The notes: generated by a model from the sequence alone, not told the origin. Positions 34,228-43,755 are shown, numbered from the stretch's first letter. The stretch: DNA of 64,000 nt from Stagnimonas sp965279705 (GCA_965279705.1 OZ257257.1:496001-560000), one strand, 5' to 3'. Made by a program: numbers and translations.

Positions 34228-35448
34228 TTAGATCGCCTGACCGAGTTTGAAGATCGGCAGATACATGGCTACCACCAAGCCGCCAACCAGCACGCCGAGC
34301 ACGGCCATGATCATCGGCTCCATGAGGCTGGCGAGCGAATCGACCATGTTGTCGACTTCTTCCTCGTAGAAATCCGCCACCTTGGCGCACATCGCATCGA
34401 GCGAGCCGGATTCCTCACCGATTCCGATCATCTGAATGGCCATCGCGGGAAACAAATTCGATTGCGCCATCGTCAGCTGCAACTGCGTGCCGGTAGACAC
34501 CTGGTCTTTCATTTTCATGATGCCTTCGGTGTAGACGATGTTGCCGGCGGCCTTGGCCACCGAGTCCATCGCCTCCACCAAGGGCACACCTGCTGCGAAC
34601 ATGGTGGAGAGTGTGCGGGCAAAACGCGCCACGGCCGACTTGTAGAGGATGTCGCCAAACAGTGGTGCCTTCAACGCAACGCGGTCGAGAAAGCGGCGGA
34701 AATTGGCAGAGCGGTGATGCGCTTCCTTGAACGCAAAGAAGCCGCCGATCGGGATGAGGATCAAGATCCACCAATACGCTGTCACGAACTTGGAGAGCGA
34801 CACCACCATCTTGGTAAAGGCCGGCAAATCGGCACCGAAACCTTGGAACAAACTCTCGAATTGCGGAATGACGAAATACAGCAGGATGCCGGTGACGACG
34901 AAGGCGACCACGACCACAGCTGCTGGGTAGGTAAGGGCTTTCTTGACCTTCTTCTTGATGGTTTCGGTTTTTTCCTTGTAGGTCGCGATCTTTTCCAGCA
35001 GCGATTCGAGCGCACCGGATTTTTCGCCGGCTTCGACCAAATTCACATAGAGATCGTCGAACTGGCGCGGGTGCTTGGCCAAGGCCTCTGCAAACGGCAA
35101 GCCAGATTCAATGCTCAGTTTGACGGCCAGGATCATCTCGGTCATCGACTTATTTTCGTTGCCGCGCGCTACGAGCTCCAATGACTGCACCAGCGGCACG
35201 CCGGCCTTCATCATGGTCGACATCTGGCGGCTGAAGATCGCGATTTCCTGCCCGGTGATCGGCTTCTTGCCGCTACCGAACTTCAATTGCTTCTGCACAC
35301 GCACTGGAGTTACGCCCTGTTTGCGTAGTTGCAATTTGATGAAATGATCACCGGGGCCACTCATCTGGCCCTTGATCTTGTTGCCCTTGCGGTCAGTACC
35401 TTCCCATTTGAAGTCGTACTCTTTGACCACTTTCATCTCTGCTGCCAT
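34228..35448 (-). CDS. pilC: Type IV pilus inner-membrane platform protein PilC
   Basis: 406 aa. It has two repeated GspF domains, the first around FSRQMSTMMKAGVPLVQSLELV and the second around FARTLSTMFAAGVPLVEAMDSVA, and three membrane segments. VVVVAFVVTGILLYFVIPQF and the last hydrophobic stretch are typical of PilC. It anchors the PilB motor and the growing pilus. An AAGGGA precedes the ATG at 35448; a second in-frame ATG lies 4 codons on. It abuts pilD with no gap. Confidence 0.96.
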   Translation of the reverse strand: MAAEMKVVKEYDFKWEGTDRKGNKIKGQMSGPGDHFIKLQLRKQGVTPVRVQKQLKFGSGKKPITGQEIAIFSRQMSTMMKAGVPLVQSLELVARGNENKSMTEMILAVKLSIESGLPFAEALAKHPRQFDDLYVNLVEAGEKSGALESLLEKIATYKEKTETIKKKVKKALTYPAAVVVVAFVVTGILLYFVIPQFESLFQGFGADLPAFTKMVVSLSKFVTAYWWILILIPIGGFFAFKEAHHRSANFRRFLDRVALKAPLFGDILYKSAVARFARTLSTMFAAGVPLVEAMDSVAKAAGNIVYTEGIMKMKDQVSTGTQLQLTMAQSNLFPAMAIQMIGIGEESGSLDAMCAKVADFYEEEVDNMVDSLASLMEPMIMAVLGVLVGGLVVAMYLPIFKLGQAI

Positions 35449-35495
35449 GGGCGCGTCCCTTGTAAGGTTTCTGTCCGTTGCAGCTATCGTAAGGC

Positions 35496-37244
35496 TTACT
35501 CAGAGACTGTGGTGCGATTGGCTTCGAGCAGATCAATGTGGCCATCCAGCACCTTCTTGAGTGCTGATTCGCGCAGGTCTTTGATCCCTTCCACCTTGGC
35601 CTGGTCTGCGAGGTCTTGTGCCGAGCCGCCCTCCATGATGATGCGCCCCATGCGCTCGGTGAGCGGCATTACCTGGTAGATGCCTGTGCGGCCCTTGTAA
35701 CCGCGGTCGCATTGATCGCAGCCCACGGCCTGAAACAGCATGAATCCGGGCATTTTCAGTTGATCTTCGGTGAAGCCGTTTTTCAGCAGCTCTACCTTGG
35801 GGATATCGACGGGTTTCTTGCAGTTCTTGCACAGGCGACGCGCCAGACGCTGGGCAATAACCAGAGAGAGCGTGGAGGCAATGTTGTAACCCGGCACGCC
35901 CATGTTCATCAGACGGGTGATGGTCTGCGGCGCGTCGTTGGTGTGCAGAGTACTCAGCACCAAGTGGCCGGTTTGTGCGGCCTTGATGGCGATCTCAGCG
36001 GTTTCCAGATCGCGAATCTCACCGACCATGATGACGTCAGGGTCCTGTCGCAAAAAACTCTTCAGCGCCGCAGCAAACGTCAGGCCGGTTTTAGGGTTGA
36101 CGTTGACCTGATTGATGCCCGGCAAGTTGATTTCCGCCGGGTCTTCGGCAGTGGAGATATTCACATCCTCGGTGTTGAGAATGTTGATGCCGGTGTAGAG
36201 CGAGACTGTCTTGCCAGAACCGGTGGGACCAGTGACCAGGATCATCCCCTGCGGCTGTTCCAGCGCCTTCATGTAGGCGGCTTTCTGCTCGGGCTCGTAG
36301 CCCAGTACATCGATGCCTAACATGGCCGAGGACGCGTCCAGGATACGCGCCACGATTTTTTCGCCCCAGAGCGTGGGGCAGGTGTTGACACGAAAGTCGA
36401 TCGCCTTGGTCTTCGACAGATTGAGCTTGATGCGCCCGTCCTGCGGCACGCGGCGCTCGGCCAAGTCCATACGGCTCATCACCTTCATGCGCGCCGCAAT
36501 GCGGCTGCCCTGCGCCACGGGTGGCTGGTTGATGGTCTTCAACTCGCCATCGCGGCGATAGCGGATGCGATAAAACTTTTCGTACGGCTCGAAGTGGATG
36601 TCTGATGCGCCTTGCTGGATGGCATCGACCAGAATCTTGTTGACGTAACGCACGATGGGCGCGTCGTCGGCATCCGAGCGTGTGACTTCCGGCCCCGCCG
36701 TGTCGCCGCCGCCTTCCTCGATGTCGATGTTGTCCAGGTCTGAATCGCCAGCACTGAACGAGCTGGACTCCGCTGCATTGGCAGCGACCTCCACCATCTT
36801 CGCGAGCTTGTCCTGCTCGACCACGATGGCTTCGGTCGAAAAGCCGGTGGCAAACTTGATCTCATCCAGCGCGCCAATGTTGGCGGGGTCGGCGATGCCG
36901 ACGAACAGCTTTCTACCGCGCTTGTACAGTGGCAGTGCCATGTGTTTGCGGATCAGTTTCTCGCCCACATCGCGAATGATCTGCGGGTCGATATCCATGA
37001 CCGACAAATCCAGCATCGGCGAGCCGAACTCGGTACTGGCGACTTCTGCCAAGCGTGCCGCCGTGGCGTGGTTACCTTCAACGAGTAGAGAGACCAGCGT
37101 CTTACCCTGCTTATTGGACTTGGCCTGGAGGTCGCGGACGACTTCTTCCGGGGCCACTTTTTCAGACACCAGCCGACGAGCGAGGCCGCCCAGATAGATA
37201 GAGTTGACGGCTGGGATCGCGGCGTTGGGCGGGACAGTAGACAT
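35496..37244 (-). CDS. pilB: Type IV pilus extension ATPase PilB
   Basis: 582 aa. The N-terminal MshEN/GspII_E domain precedes the motor core. Walker A is GPTGSGKTVSLY (about residue 337), the Asp box is present, and Walker B is DPDVIMVGEIRDLETAEIA (about 396). The His box lies in GHLVLSTLHTNDA. A tetracysteine zinc site follows (CKNCKK near 471, CDQCDRGYKGRTG near 506), as in PilB/GspE. It powers pilus assembly. pilC follows after 47 nt. No pilT is in the window. Confidence 0.96.
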   Translation of the reverse strand: MSTVPPNAAIPAVNSIYLGGLARRLVSEKVAPEEVVRDLQAKSNKQGKTLVSLLVEGNHATAARLAEVASTEFGSPMLDLSVMDIDPQIIRDVGEKLIRKHMALPLYKRGRKLFVGIADPANIGALDEIKFATGFSTEAIVVEQDKLAKMVEVAANAAESSSFSAGDSDLDNIDIEEGGGDTAGPEVTRSDADDAPIVRYVNKILVDAIQQGASDIHFEPYEKFYRIRYRRDGELKTINQPPVAQGSRIAARMKVMSRMDLAERRVPQDGRIKLNLSKTKAIDFRVNTCPTLWGEKIVARILDASSAMLGIDVLGYEPEQKAAYMKALEQPQGMILVTGPTGSGKTVSLYTGINILNTEDVNISTAEDPAEINLPGINQVNVNPKTGLTFAAALKSFLRQDPDVIMVGEIRDLETAEIAIKAAQTGHLVLSTLHTNDAPQTITRLMNMGVPGYNIASTLSLVIAQRLARRLCKNCKKPVDIPKVELLKNGFTEDQLKMPGFMLFQAVGCDQCDRGYKGRTGIYQVMPLTERMGRIIMEGGSAQDLADQAKVEGIKDLRESALKKVLDGHIDLLEANRTTVSE

Positions 37245-37271
37245 CAGAACCCTCGGTTATCGAATCCGCAC

Positions 37272-37299
37272 TTTAGACCCTACGACGAACACAACTCAA
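37272..37299 (-). promoter_or_regulatory. Candidate pilB promoter
   Basis: On the reverse strand TTGAGT (37299-37294), a 16 nt spacer and TCTAAA (37277-37272) lie 28-55 nt before the pilB ATG. The -10 matches consensus at four positions. pilB could equally be read through from the glycan operon, whose last stop is about 100 nt upstream with no terminator visible between. Confidence 0.3.
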
Positions 37300-37343
37300 T
37301 TTTATGGCGATGAATCGACAGCAGGTTGAATCGAGAGGCTGAA

Positions 37344-39233
37344 TCAATGGGTATTTCTGTATTGAATCGGCAACTCCGCCAGCAGTTGCTTGATCTGCGT
37401 AGCCTGTCGCGCAACACAGGCGGTTCGCAAGCGGAGCAGTGTTTCGGCGAGCGTCGACTCATCCAGAAACATCTCATGGCAGGCCATGATGCGTGGGTGC
37501 GCCGTGGGTGAGACGTTTTCACCGATCAGCAGCTCTTCGTAGAGCTTTTCGCCTGGGCGCAGACCGACGTATTCGATGGCGATATCTCCATCGGGCTGCG
37601 CCGCATCGCGCACGCTGTAGCCCGAGAGTTGGATCATCCGCCGCGCCAGATCGACGATGCGCACCGGCTCGCCCATGTCGAGCACGAACACCTCCCCACC
37701 TTTGGCCATCGCCCCGGCCTGTATCACTAGCTCGGCGGCTTCGCGGATGGTCATGAAGTAACGGGTGATTTCAGGGTGTGTCACCGTCACTGGCCCACCC
37801 GCGCGAATCTGCTCGCGGAACAGGGGCACCACAGAGCCGGAGGAGTCGAGCACATTGCCGAAGCGCACCATGCTAAAGCGGGTGGCGGATTGGCGGTGCC
37901 CTAGCTCCTGACAAACCAGCTCGGCGAGGCGCTTGCTGGCCCCCATCACATTGGTGGGCCGCACAGCCTTGTCGGTGGAGATGAGGATGAAGGTTTTCAC
38001 CCCGCAGGCCACGGCAACCCGTGCTGCGGTATCGGTGCCGAAGGTGTTGTTGAGCAGGCCCTCGCTGGCATTTTGCTCGACCAGCGGTACGTGCTTATAG
38101 GCTGCCGCGTGGTAGAGGGTGCTCACTGCATGGCTGCGCACCACATCACTCAGCTTCTGCTCGTCCTGAACCGAGCCCAGCACGGCATGGATCAATGTGG
38201 CGAAACCCTGCTTGAGTTTGGATGCGCCCAGCTCTGCCTCAATCTGGTACAGCGCGAACTCTGAAAGCTCGTAGAGCACCAGCGCTTCGGGCTGACGCTC
38301 CAAGGCCAAGCGGCAAAGCTCGCTGCCAATACTGCCGCCGGCACCCGTCACCATCACTACCTTGTCGCGGAGGTCTGCGTCCATCCATTCCGGCAGGGGC
38401 AGCACACGCTCGCGGCCCAGCAGATCGCCCACCGCCACGTGCCGCAGCGCCGTGATGGACAGGCGGCCGCTGACGATATCGTTGACGCCGGGCACGGTGA
38501 GCACCGGCACCGGCAGGGTCACGATGCGGTCCAGTATTTCGCCCCGCCGGCGGGCCGATGCGCTGGGCACGGCAAACAGCACGCGCCCGATGTCGTGGTC
38601 CTGCACCAGCCGCGGTAGGTCGGCGGGGTCGAACACCGGCAGGCCCAGCACGCTGCTGCGCTGCAGGCTGGGGTTGTCGTCCACGAACAAGGTGGGCGTG
38701 TACTCGCTGCCCGAGAGCAGGGCCACCACCACCTGTCGCCCCGCCGAACCCGCGCCGTACACCGCCACTCGCGTGCGATTGCCCTCGTCGGTCTGCAACA
38801 GAAAGTGCCTTGCCATTAGGCGCGAGCCTGCAATGAGCATCAGCGCCATCACCACGAACAGTGGCGGCACGCTGCGCGGCACGAAGAGGCCCAGAACCCA
38901 GCCCGCGAAGGCCAGTGCAGCCACCGCCGCTGCCAAGCCCCAGGCCACGGCGGGCAGTTGACGCATGCCCATGTATCGCACCACGGCCTTGTAGAGGCCC
39001 GTGCGCTCGAAAGTGGCCACACCCACCGCCGCGGCAATCACCCCGGTCACGGCAATGTGCGCGGGCTCGCGCGGTAGCCAGGTTTCCATGCGCAGCACAT
39101 AGGCCAGGTAAAGGGCCAGCATCAGCAGCAGAAAATCGGAGAGCACCTGAAACAGGCGCTTTGTCGGCCGCGATAGCCGCAGCAGCCGCACGTGCAGTTC
39201 GCGGGAGCGGCGTACCAGCATGCTGTTGCTCAT
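37344..39233 (-). CDS. Membrane-bound nucleotide-sugar 4,6-dehydratase (PglF/WbpM-like)
   Basis: About 629 aa. Four N-terminal membrane segments (about residues 25-140) and a CoA-binding-like Rossmann fold (VAVYGAGSAGRQ) precede the SDR catalytic domain. That domain has VMVTGAGGSIGSELCRLAL and STDKAVRPTNVMGASKRLAE, where Met takes the place of the usual SDR Tyr, as in WbpM/PglF. Such enzymes turn UDP-GlcNAc into UDP-4-keto-6-deoxy-GlcNAc. The ATG at 39233 is 4 nt past the aminotransferase stop. It is the last gene of the glycan operon, and its product should feed the aminotransferase. Confidence 0.92.
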   Translation of the reverse strand: MSNSMLVRRSRELHVRLLRLSRPTKRLFQVLSDFLLLMLALYLAYVLRMETWLPREPAHIAVTGVIAAAVGVATFERTGLYKAVVRYMGMRQLPAVAWGLAAAVAALAFAGWVLGLFVPRSVPPLFVVMALMLIAGSRLMARHFLLQTDEGNRTRVAVYGAGSAGRQVVVALLSGSEYTPTLFVDDNPSLQRSSVLGLPVFDPADLPRLVQDHDIGRVLFAVPSASARRRGEILDRIVTLPVPVLTVPGVNDIVSGRLSITALRHVAVGDLLGRERVLPLPEWMDADLRDKVVMVTGAGGSIGSELCRLALERQPEALVLYELSEFALYQIEAELGASKLKQGFATLIHAVLGSVQDEQKLSDVVRSHAVSTLYHAAAYKHVPLVEQNASEGLLNNTFGTDTAARVAVACGVKTFILISTDKAVRPTNVMGASKRLAELVCQELGHRQSATRFSMVRFGNVLDSSGSVVPLFREQIRAGGPVTVTHPEITRYFMTIREAAELVIQAGAMAKGGEVFVLDMGEPVRIVDLARRMIQLSGYSVRDAAQPDGDIAIEYVGLRPGEKLYEELLIGENVSPTAHPRIMACHEMFLDESTLAETLLRLRTACVARQATQIKQLLAELPIQYRNTH

Positions 39234-39237
39234 CAGC

Positions 39238-40404
39238 TCAGCGTGCCGCTGCTTGTAGCGCTGCATCCACCATATCCGCCATGGCATGGATATGCGCGTT
39301 CTCTAGCGTGGGGTGTGTGAGCCAGCAAAGGCTGGTCTCGCCCAGCTTTTGCGCCACCGGCAGGCGTGGCGCATCGGGTCCTGCGAATGCGCGCTCTCGA
39401 TAAATCTCGGGGCAGCTGCCACTGAAGCAGGGCACACCGGCCGCATTGATCGCGGCCATCAGCCGGTCACGGCTCCAATCGGCCTTGAGTGCCTCGGGAC
39501 GCACGAAGGCATAGAAGCGGTACCAGGCATGGCGCATCGAAGCCGGCGGCATGGCGATGCGTAGGCAGGGCCAGCGCGAGAGGCGCTCACACCATAGGGC
39601 CGCATTGCGCGTGCGGGCCGCCTGCCAGTCGGGCATTTTTTGCAGCTGGATACGTCCGATCGCCCCCTGTATTTCCAGCATGCGCCAGTTGGTGCCGATG
39701 GACTCGTGCAGCCAGCGAAAGCCCGCGGGGTGCTCGCGGCGATAGACCGCATCAAAAGATTTGCCGTGATCCTTGTACGACCAGGCCCAGTCCCACAGCG
39801 CCTCGTCGTTGGTCGTCAACATGCCGCCCTCACCGCCGGTGGACATGATTTTGTCTTGGCAGAACGACCACGCTGCGGCATTGCCAAAGCTACCAACCAA
39901 CTGTCCATTGATCGCCGCACCATGTGCCTGCGCACAATCTTCGATCACCTTGAGATGATGTGCCCCCGCAAAGTCGAGAATGGCCGGCATGTCGCAGGGC
40001 CAGCCCGCGAGATGGACTGCGATGATCGCCTTGGTGCGCGGCGTGAGCGCGGCAGCGAGTGTTTCGACTGTGATGTTCTGGCTATCTGCATCCACATCCG
40101 CGAATACTGGCGTGGCCCCCACCAGATTCACGCTGCTGGCCGATGCGATGAAGCTGCGCGGCGTCACCAGCACCTCGTCGTCGGGGCCGATACCCAAACC
40201 CTTCAGGGCCAGTTCAATGGCGACCGAGCCGTTGGTGAGAGCGATGGCTTTCGACGAACCACACCACGCCGCAAACTCGCGCTCGAAGTGGCGGCATTCT
40301 TCGCCTGTCCAGTAGTTGACCTTGCCGCTTTGCAGCACTTGCGTGGTGGCGGCGATTTCTTCTGGCGAGAAGTGAGGCCAGCTGGGCCAGCGTGTGGAGA
40401 TCAT
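39238..40404 (-). CDS. DegT/DnrJ/EryC1 nucleotide-sugar aminotransferase
   Basis: 388 aa. A PLP enzyme of the sugar aminotransferase family. Features are SGKVNYWTGEECRHFEREFA, ALTNGSVAIELALKGLGIGP, VIEDCAQAHGA and the PLP-lysine segment SFCQDKIMSTGGEGGML. It should convert the 4-keto-6-deoxy sugar made by the adjacent dehydratase into a 4-amino sugar. The closest relatives I recall are VioA/PglE-type enzymes, including those of flagellin and pilin glycan clusters; UDP versus dTDP substrate cannot be told. Its ATG overlaps the KAS III stop by 4 nt. Confidence 0.9.
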   Translation of the reverse strand: MISTRWPSWPHFSPEEIAATTQVLQSGKVNYWTGEECRHFEREFAAWCGSSKAIALTNGSVAIELALKGLGIGPDDEVLVTPRSFIASASSVNLVGATPVFADVDADSQNITVETLAAALTPRTKAIIAVHLAGWPCDMPAILDFAGAHHLKVIEDCAQAHGAAINGQLVGSFGNAAAWSFCQDKIMSTGGEGGMLTTNDEALWDWAWSYKDHGKSFDAVYRREHPAGFRWLHESIGTNWRMLEIQGAIGRIQLQKMPDWQAARTRNAALWCERLSRWPCLRIAMPPASMRHAWYRFYAFVRPEALKADWSRDRLMAAINAAGVPCFSGSCPEIYRERAFAGPDAPRLPVAQKLGETSLCWLTHPTLENAHIHAMADMVDAALQAAAR

Positions 40405-41375
40405 GCTGCCGCCGGTGCGTATTCAAATACTGCCGCGCCCCAGGACAAGCCTACGCCGAAGCCGACCGCAAGCACCTTGTCGCCGGGCTGCAGCTCAGCC
40501 CAGCGCGCTTGCAGCAGCAGCGGGATCGAGGCCGACACCGTGTTGCCCAGCTCGGCGCATTGGTCTGGCACCTGCGCGGCAGGCAGGCGCAGCTTTTGGG
40601 CGAGTTTGCCGAGCACGAAACTGTTGGCCTGGTGGAAGGCGAAGAAGCGGATATCCTCGCGGCGCAGACCCGTCGCAGCGAGCGCGTGCTCGACGGCTTC
40701 CGGCACCACGCGCAGCGCGAAATTGAGAATGCCCGGCCCATCCATGTGGATGCCGCGCGGTGCAGCATCGACTTGCAGCGCGCTATTGCGCGCGACGAAG
40801 GCGTCATAGCCGCTGCCATCGGAATAGCAGCGCAGATAATCTAGCCGCAGCCCACCGGGTGTAGTGGAGAGCAGGCTCGCGGCAGCGGCATCGCCGAACA
40901 GCACGCGCGTCGTGTAGTCCTCAGGCCGGATCAGTCGCGAATAGCAGTCGGCGTTGATCAGCAGCGCCGTTGTCGCGCCGCCACTGTGCAGCAGGCCGGC
41001 CGCAAGCTGTAGGCCGTAGATGAAGCCTGAGCAGCCTTGGTTGAGATCGACCGCGCTGCAAGCCTTCTGTAGACCCAGCACCCCATGCACCCGGGAAGAC
41101 ACACCAGGAATCAGATGATCTGGCGTCTGGGTGCAGACCAGCAGGGCGTCGATGGTTTGTGCATCGCATGCCCCGGCGTCGATGAGCCGCCGGGCTGCAC
41201 TTGCCGCCAGCGTGCTGGTCAGCTCGCCATCGGCAACCACGTGGCGCTGCCGCACGCCGGTCTTGCCGACGATGCGCGCCAGTTCGTGTGCGTCCTGCCC
41301 CAAGGTGGCGGCGTCGTTGTGTTCGATGCGGCCACCGAGACAGTGCGCCAGCGCCTTGAGGTAGACCTCAGTCAT
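40401..41375 (-). CDS. 3-oxoacyl-ACP synthase III-like protein (second copy)
   Basis: 324 aa. A thiolase-fold protein with an intact KAS III triad: Cys115 in LNQGCSGFIYGL, His248 in FHQAN and Asn278 in GNTVSAS. The end GDKVLAVGFGVGLSWGAA is also conserved. KAS III enzymes condense an acyl-CoA with malonyl-ACP; some divergent members transfer acyl groups instead. It is clearly different in sequence from the other copy at 43745-44821, so it is not a recent duplicate. It overlaps the acetyltransferase gene by 8 nt and the aminotransferase by 4 nt. Confidence 0.88.
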   Translation of the reverse strand: MTEVYLKALAHCLGGRIEHNDAATLGQDAHELARIVGKTGVRQRHVVADGELTSTLAASAARRLIDAGACDAQTIDALLVCTQTPDHLIPGVSSRVHGVLGLQKACSAVDLNQGCSGFIYGLQLAAGLLHSGGATTALLINADCYSRLIRPEDYTTRVLFGDAAAASLLSTTPGGLRLDYLRCYSDGSGYDAFVARNSALQVDAAPRGIHMDGPGILNFALRVVPEAVEHALAATGLRREDIRFFAFHQANSFVLGKLAQKLRLPAAQVPDQCAELGNTVSASIPLLLQARWAELQPGDKVLAVGFGVGLSWGAAVFEYAPAAA

Positions 41376-41997
41376 TCGCCTTGCCGCGCGAGATCACCTT
41401 GGCCGGTGCGCCGAACACCGTGGTGTGCGCCTCAACATTGCGGATCACCACAGAGCCGGCACCGACCACGGCGTATTCGCCAATGGTCACCAGCGGCAGC
41501 ACCGTGCCACTGGGGTGTACGGTGCAGCAATCCTTGAGTACGGCCGCGCCACCTGCAAATCCATGCGAGCCGACCGTGACGCCGTGGCCGAGATGCACGT
41601 CGTGGCCGATGCTGGCGAAGGCATGCAATAGCAGGTCGTCACCAACAAAGACGTTGTTGGAGATGCCCATTTGGCCGAGGAAGATGCTGTTGACCGAGTT
41701 GCCCAGCGGCGTGGCGCTGCGCGCGAGCGGATCAATCAGGCTGGTGAAGCGCGCGCCACGCGCCGCGAGGTCGAGACGAATCTTGCGCCGCATCGCGCCA
41801 TTGCCCAGACAGGTGAGATAGACCGCGTCGGAGCGCGGCTGGTGATCGGCGAGAGTGCCGAGAATCTCCGGCCCCTGCTTGGTGTCGTCGAGAAAGCCTG
41901 CGACGCGGAACGGCAGCTTGAGAAAGTCGATCCAGGCCGCAACCTCGCGGCCAAAACCACCGGCGCCAATCAGGATGATGTCTTGTGTATTGCTCAT
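41368..41997 (-). CDS. PglD-like sugar O/N-acyltransferase (left-handed beta helix)
   Basis: 209 aa. The N-terminal Rossmann-like domain (IILIGAGGFGREVAAWI) binds the nucleotide sugar. The C-terminal hexapeptide-repeat helix (about residues 95-200) includes ASIGHDVHLGHGVTVGSHGF, whose His132 matches the position of the PglD catalytic base, and ends VFGAPAKVISRG. PglD acetylates the 4-amino group of UDP-4-amino sugars in bacillosamine synthesis. Here the neighbouring ACP and KAS III genes raise the possibility of a longer or modified acyl donor. It overlaps genes on both sides. Confidence 0.88.
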   Translation of the reverse strand: MSNTQDIILIGAGGFGREVAAWIDFLKLPFRVAGFLDDTKQGPEILGTLADHQPRSDAVYLTCLGNGAMRRKIRLDLAARGARFTSLIDPLARSATPLGNSVNSIFLGQMGISNNVFVGDDLLLHAFASIGHDVHLGHGVTVGSHGFAGGAAVLKDCCTVHPSGTVLPLVTIGEYAVVGAGSVVIRNVEAHTTVFGAPAKVISRGKAND

Positions 41998-42725
41998 TGG
42001 ATTGAAAATCCTCCGTCCATCACGATGTCGGAGCCGGTCATGAAGGCCGACTCCTCTGAAAGCAGGAAACGCACAGCCGACGCGACTTCCGGCGCCTCGG
42101 CATAACGCTTCAGGGGATAGCGTTCGAGGTCGAGCTTGAGGGCTTCCTCGGACACTTGCGTCTGGTTTGAAATTAGCTCGGTGCGCACCATGCCGGGTGA
42201 GAGCGTGTTGACGCGAATTTTCTTGTGCGCGAGTTCCAGCGCCATCACTTTGGCGAAAGCCGTGAGCGCGGCCTTGCTGGCGGCATAAGCGGCAGTCCCC
42301 TTCATGCCAATGCGCGGGCCGAGGATCGAGGCCAGCAACACCACCGATGAAGGCGTCTTCAACTGACCTGCACGCGCCAGTTGCGAGATCAGCACGATCG
42401 GCGCGGTCTGATTGATGTCGATGACCTTCTGGTATCGCTCCAGCGAGAAGAAGCGCAGCGGGTTGTTATCGGTAATGCCTGCCGAACAGACCACGCCATC
42501 GACGGGGCCGAGTGGCGGGATGACCTCTGGGTAGTGTGCGAAGTCGGTGAGATCAAAGGCCAGTGTGCGCACACGCTCCGGTGCCTTGGCTGCGAGGCTT
42601 TCAAGCTCTGCTGCATTGCGCCCGACCGCGATGAGTCGAGCGCCAGCTTCTAGCAAGTTGTGGCTGACCGCACGGCCGATGCCGGAGGTTGCACCCGTCA
42701 CGAGAATGGTTTTGTCAGCCAGCAT
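41994..42725 (-). CDS. SDR family oxidoreductase, FabG-like
   Basis: 243 aa. Classical short-chain dehydrogenase: cofactor loop GATSGIGRA at residues 11-19, an NNAG-like VVCSAG, the catalytic Ser133, Tyr147 and Lys151 (AAYAASKAAL), and the C-terminal MTGSDIVMDGGFSIQ. By context it could reduce a 3-ketoacyl-ACP made by the KAS III enzymes to the 3-hydroxy form. A sugar-modifying role cannot be excluded. It overlaps the Rieske gene by 11 nt. Confidence 0.88.
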   Translation of the reverse strand: MLADKTILVTGATSGIGRAVSHNLLEAGARLIAVGRNAAELESLAAKAPERVRTLAFDLTDFAHYPEVIPPLGPVDGVVCSAGITDNNPLRFFSLERYQKVIDINQTAPIVLISQLARAGQLKTPSSVVLLASILGPRIGMKGTAAYAASKAALTAFAKVMALELAHKKIRVNTLSPGMVRTELISNQTQVSEEALKLDLERYPLKRYAEAPEVASAVRFLLSEESAFMTGSDIVMDGGFSIQ

Positions 42726-43755
42726 GGGACATCCGTGCGTTGTAGTGATCGTGGAAGTGAGCGACGCGGGCTTCCACCGGCTGCAATTGCAAGCCGCCCA
42801 TGCGGCTCGCCATGCCGACCTGGCAAGCCTCGATCATCACGCGGTCTTCTTCTAGCGTCGTCATCGCAAACTCAATGGCTTCGCTCTTCATGTGCTCGCG
42901 TACTGCAGACGGCAGCTTGAGCAGCTCCGGCAGCTCGAACAACTCCCAGTGCAGATCGGTGGTTTCGTGATCGACGGGGTGAAAGCGGGCGGTGTAGCCC
43001 AGCAGGTCGTTGGTGCTCGACAGCAGCAGGTTGGGAAAGACGTAGGCGTGCTTGTATAGGTGCGTGGCATTGCGCGCGAGGCGCTGCAGAGTCTTCAGTT
43101 TGCTGGTCGCCGGCAGTGGTTCGATGCTGGCGGTATTGAGGTAGTCGTCGCCCTGCCAGGTGTGCGTAGAGGTCGAGGTAAAGCCAGACTTGAGAAAGGT
43201 ATTCCGGTGCACGAAGTTGAGGTGGTAGCTCTCCAGCACGTTGTCGACCAGGAGTTTCCAGTTGCAACGATGCCGCAAGTGGCTGCGGTGGAATGCCTGT
43301 GCGGAAGTGATGCCGGTGTGCGCCAGCGCAGCGGACACCTTGCCCACATCGGATTGGGCTTCGCCTACATCGAGAAACAGCAGGTCGTCTACCTGCTGCA
43401 AGCCGAAGCGCGGCAGCTCGCGCTGCTGGATGCACTGGATGTCGGTCATCGGTGCCAGCGAAAGTGCGCCCTCGGCGTCGTAGCTCCAACCATGAAACCC
43501 GCAGCTGAAATGCCGCTTGCCCTCGCCTAGGGGGTCGATCAGATTGCTGCGGTGCAGGCAAGCATTGCCGAAGGCGCGCATGCCTTCTGCCGTGCGGCGG
43601 ACGGTGATGACCTTGTTGCCGAGCAGAAAGCTGCGATAGCAGTCTTTCTCCGGGAAATCGCTGGCTCGGCCCAGGAAATAGCGGGAGGCGAACACGGTGC
43701 CCATCTCGCGCTCGAACGTGGCGCGCTCGGAGTAGGCGGCCAGCTCAATGGGCAT
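42715..43755 (-). CDS. Rieske [2Fe-2S] non-haem iron oxygenase, alpha-subunit type
   Basis: 346 aa. The Rieske cluster is intact: Cys66-x-His68 and Cys85-x2-His88 (CLHRSNL, CGFHGW). The mononuclear iron site is present in NWKLLVDNVLESYHLNFVH (His178 and His183, with bridging residues at 171-175), and a likely third acidic ligand lies in TTLEEDRVMIEACQ. These enzymes use O2 and electrons from a separate reductase to hydroxylate, desaturate or demethylate small substrates. No reductase is encoded beside it. The ATG at 43755 gives the normal N-terminus; longer frames do not. It is an unexpected member of a glycan operon. Confidence 0.9.
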   Translation of the reverse strand: MPIELAAYSERATFEREMGTVFASRYFLGRASDFPEKDCYRSFLLGNKVITVRRTAEGMRAFGNACLHRSNLIDPLGEGKRHFSCGFHGWSYDAEGALSLAPMTDIQCIQQRELPRFGLQQVDDLLFLDVGEAQSDVGKVSAALAHTGITSAQAFHRSHLRHRCNWKLLVDNVLESYHLNFVHRNTFLKSGFTSTSTHTWQGDDYLNTASIEPLPATSKLKTLQRLARNATHLYKHAYVFPNLLLSSTNDLLGYTARFHPVDHETTDLHWELFELPELLKLPSAVREHMKSEAIEFAMTTLEEDRVMIEACQVGMASRMGGLQLQPVEARVAHFHDHYNARMSHAG

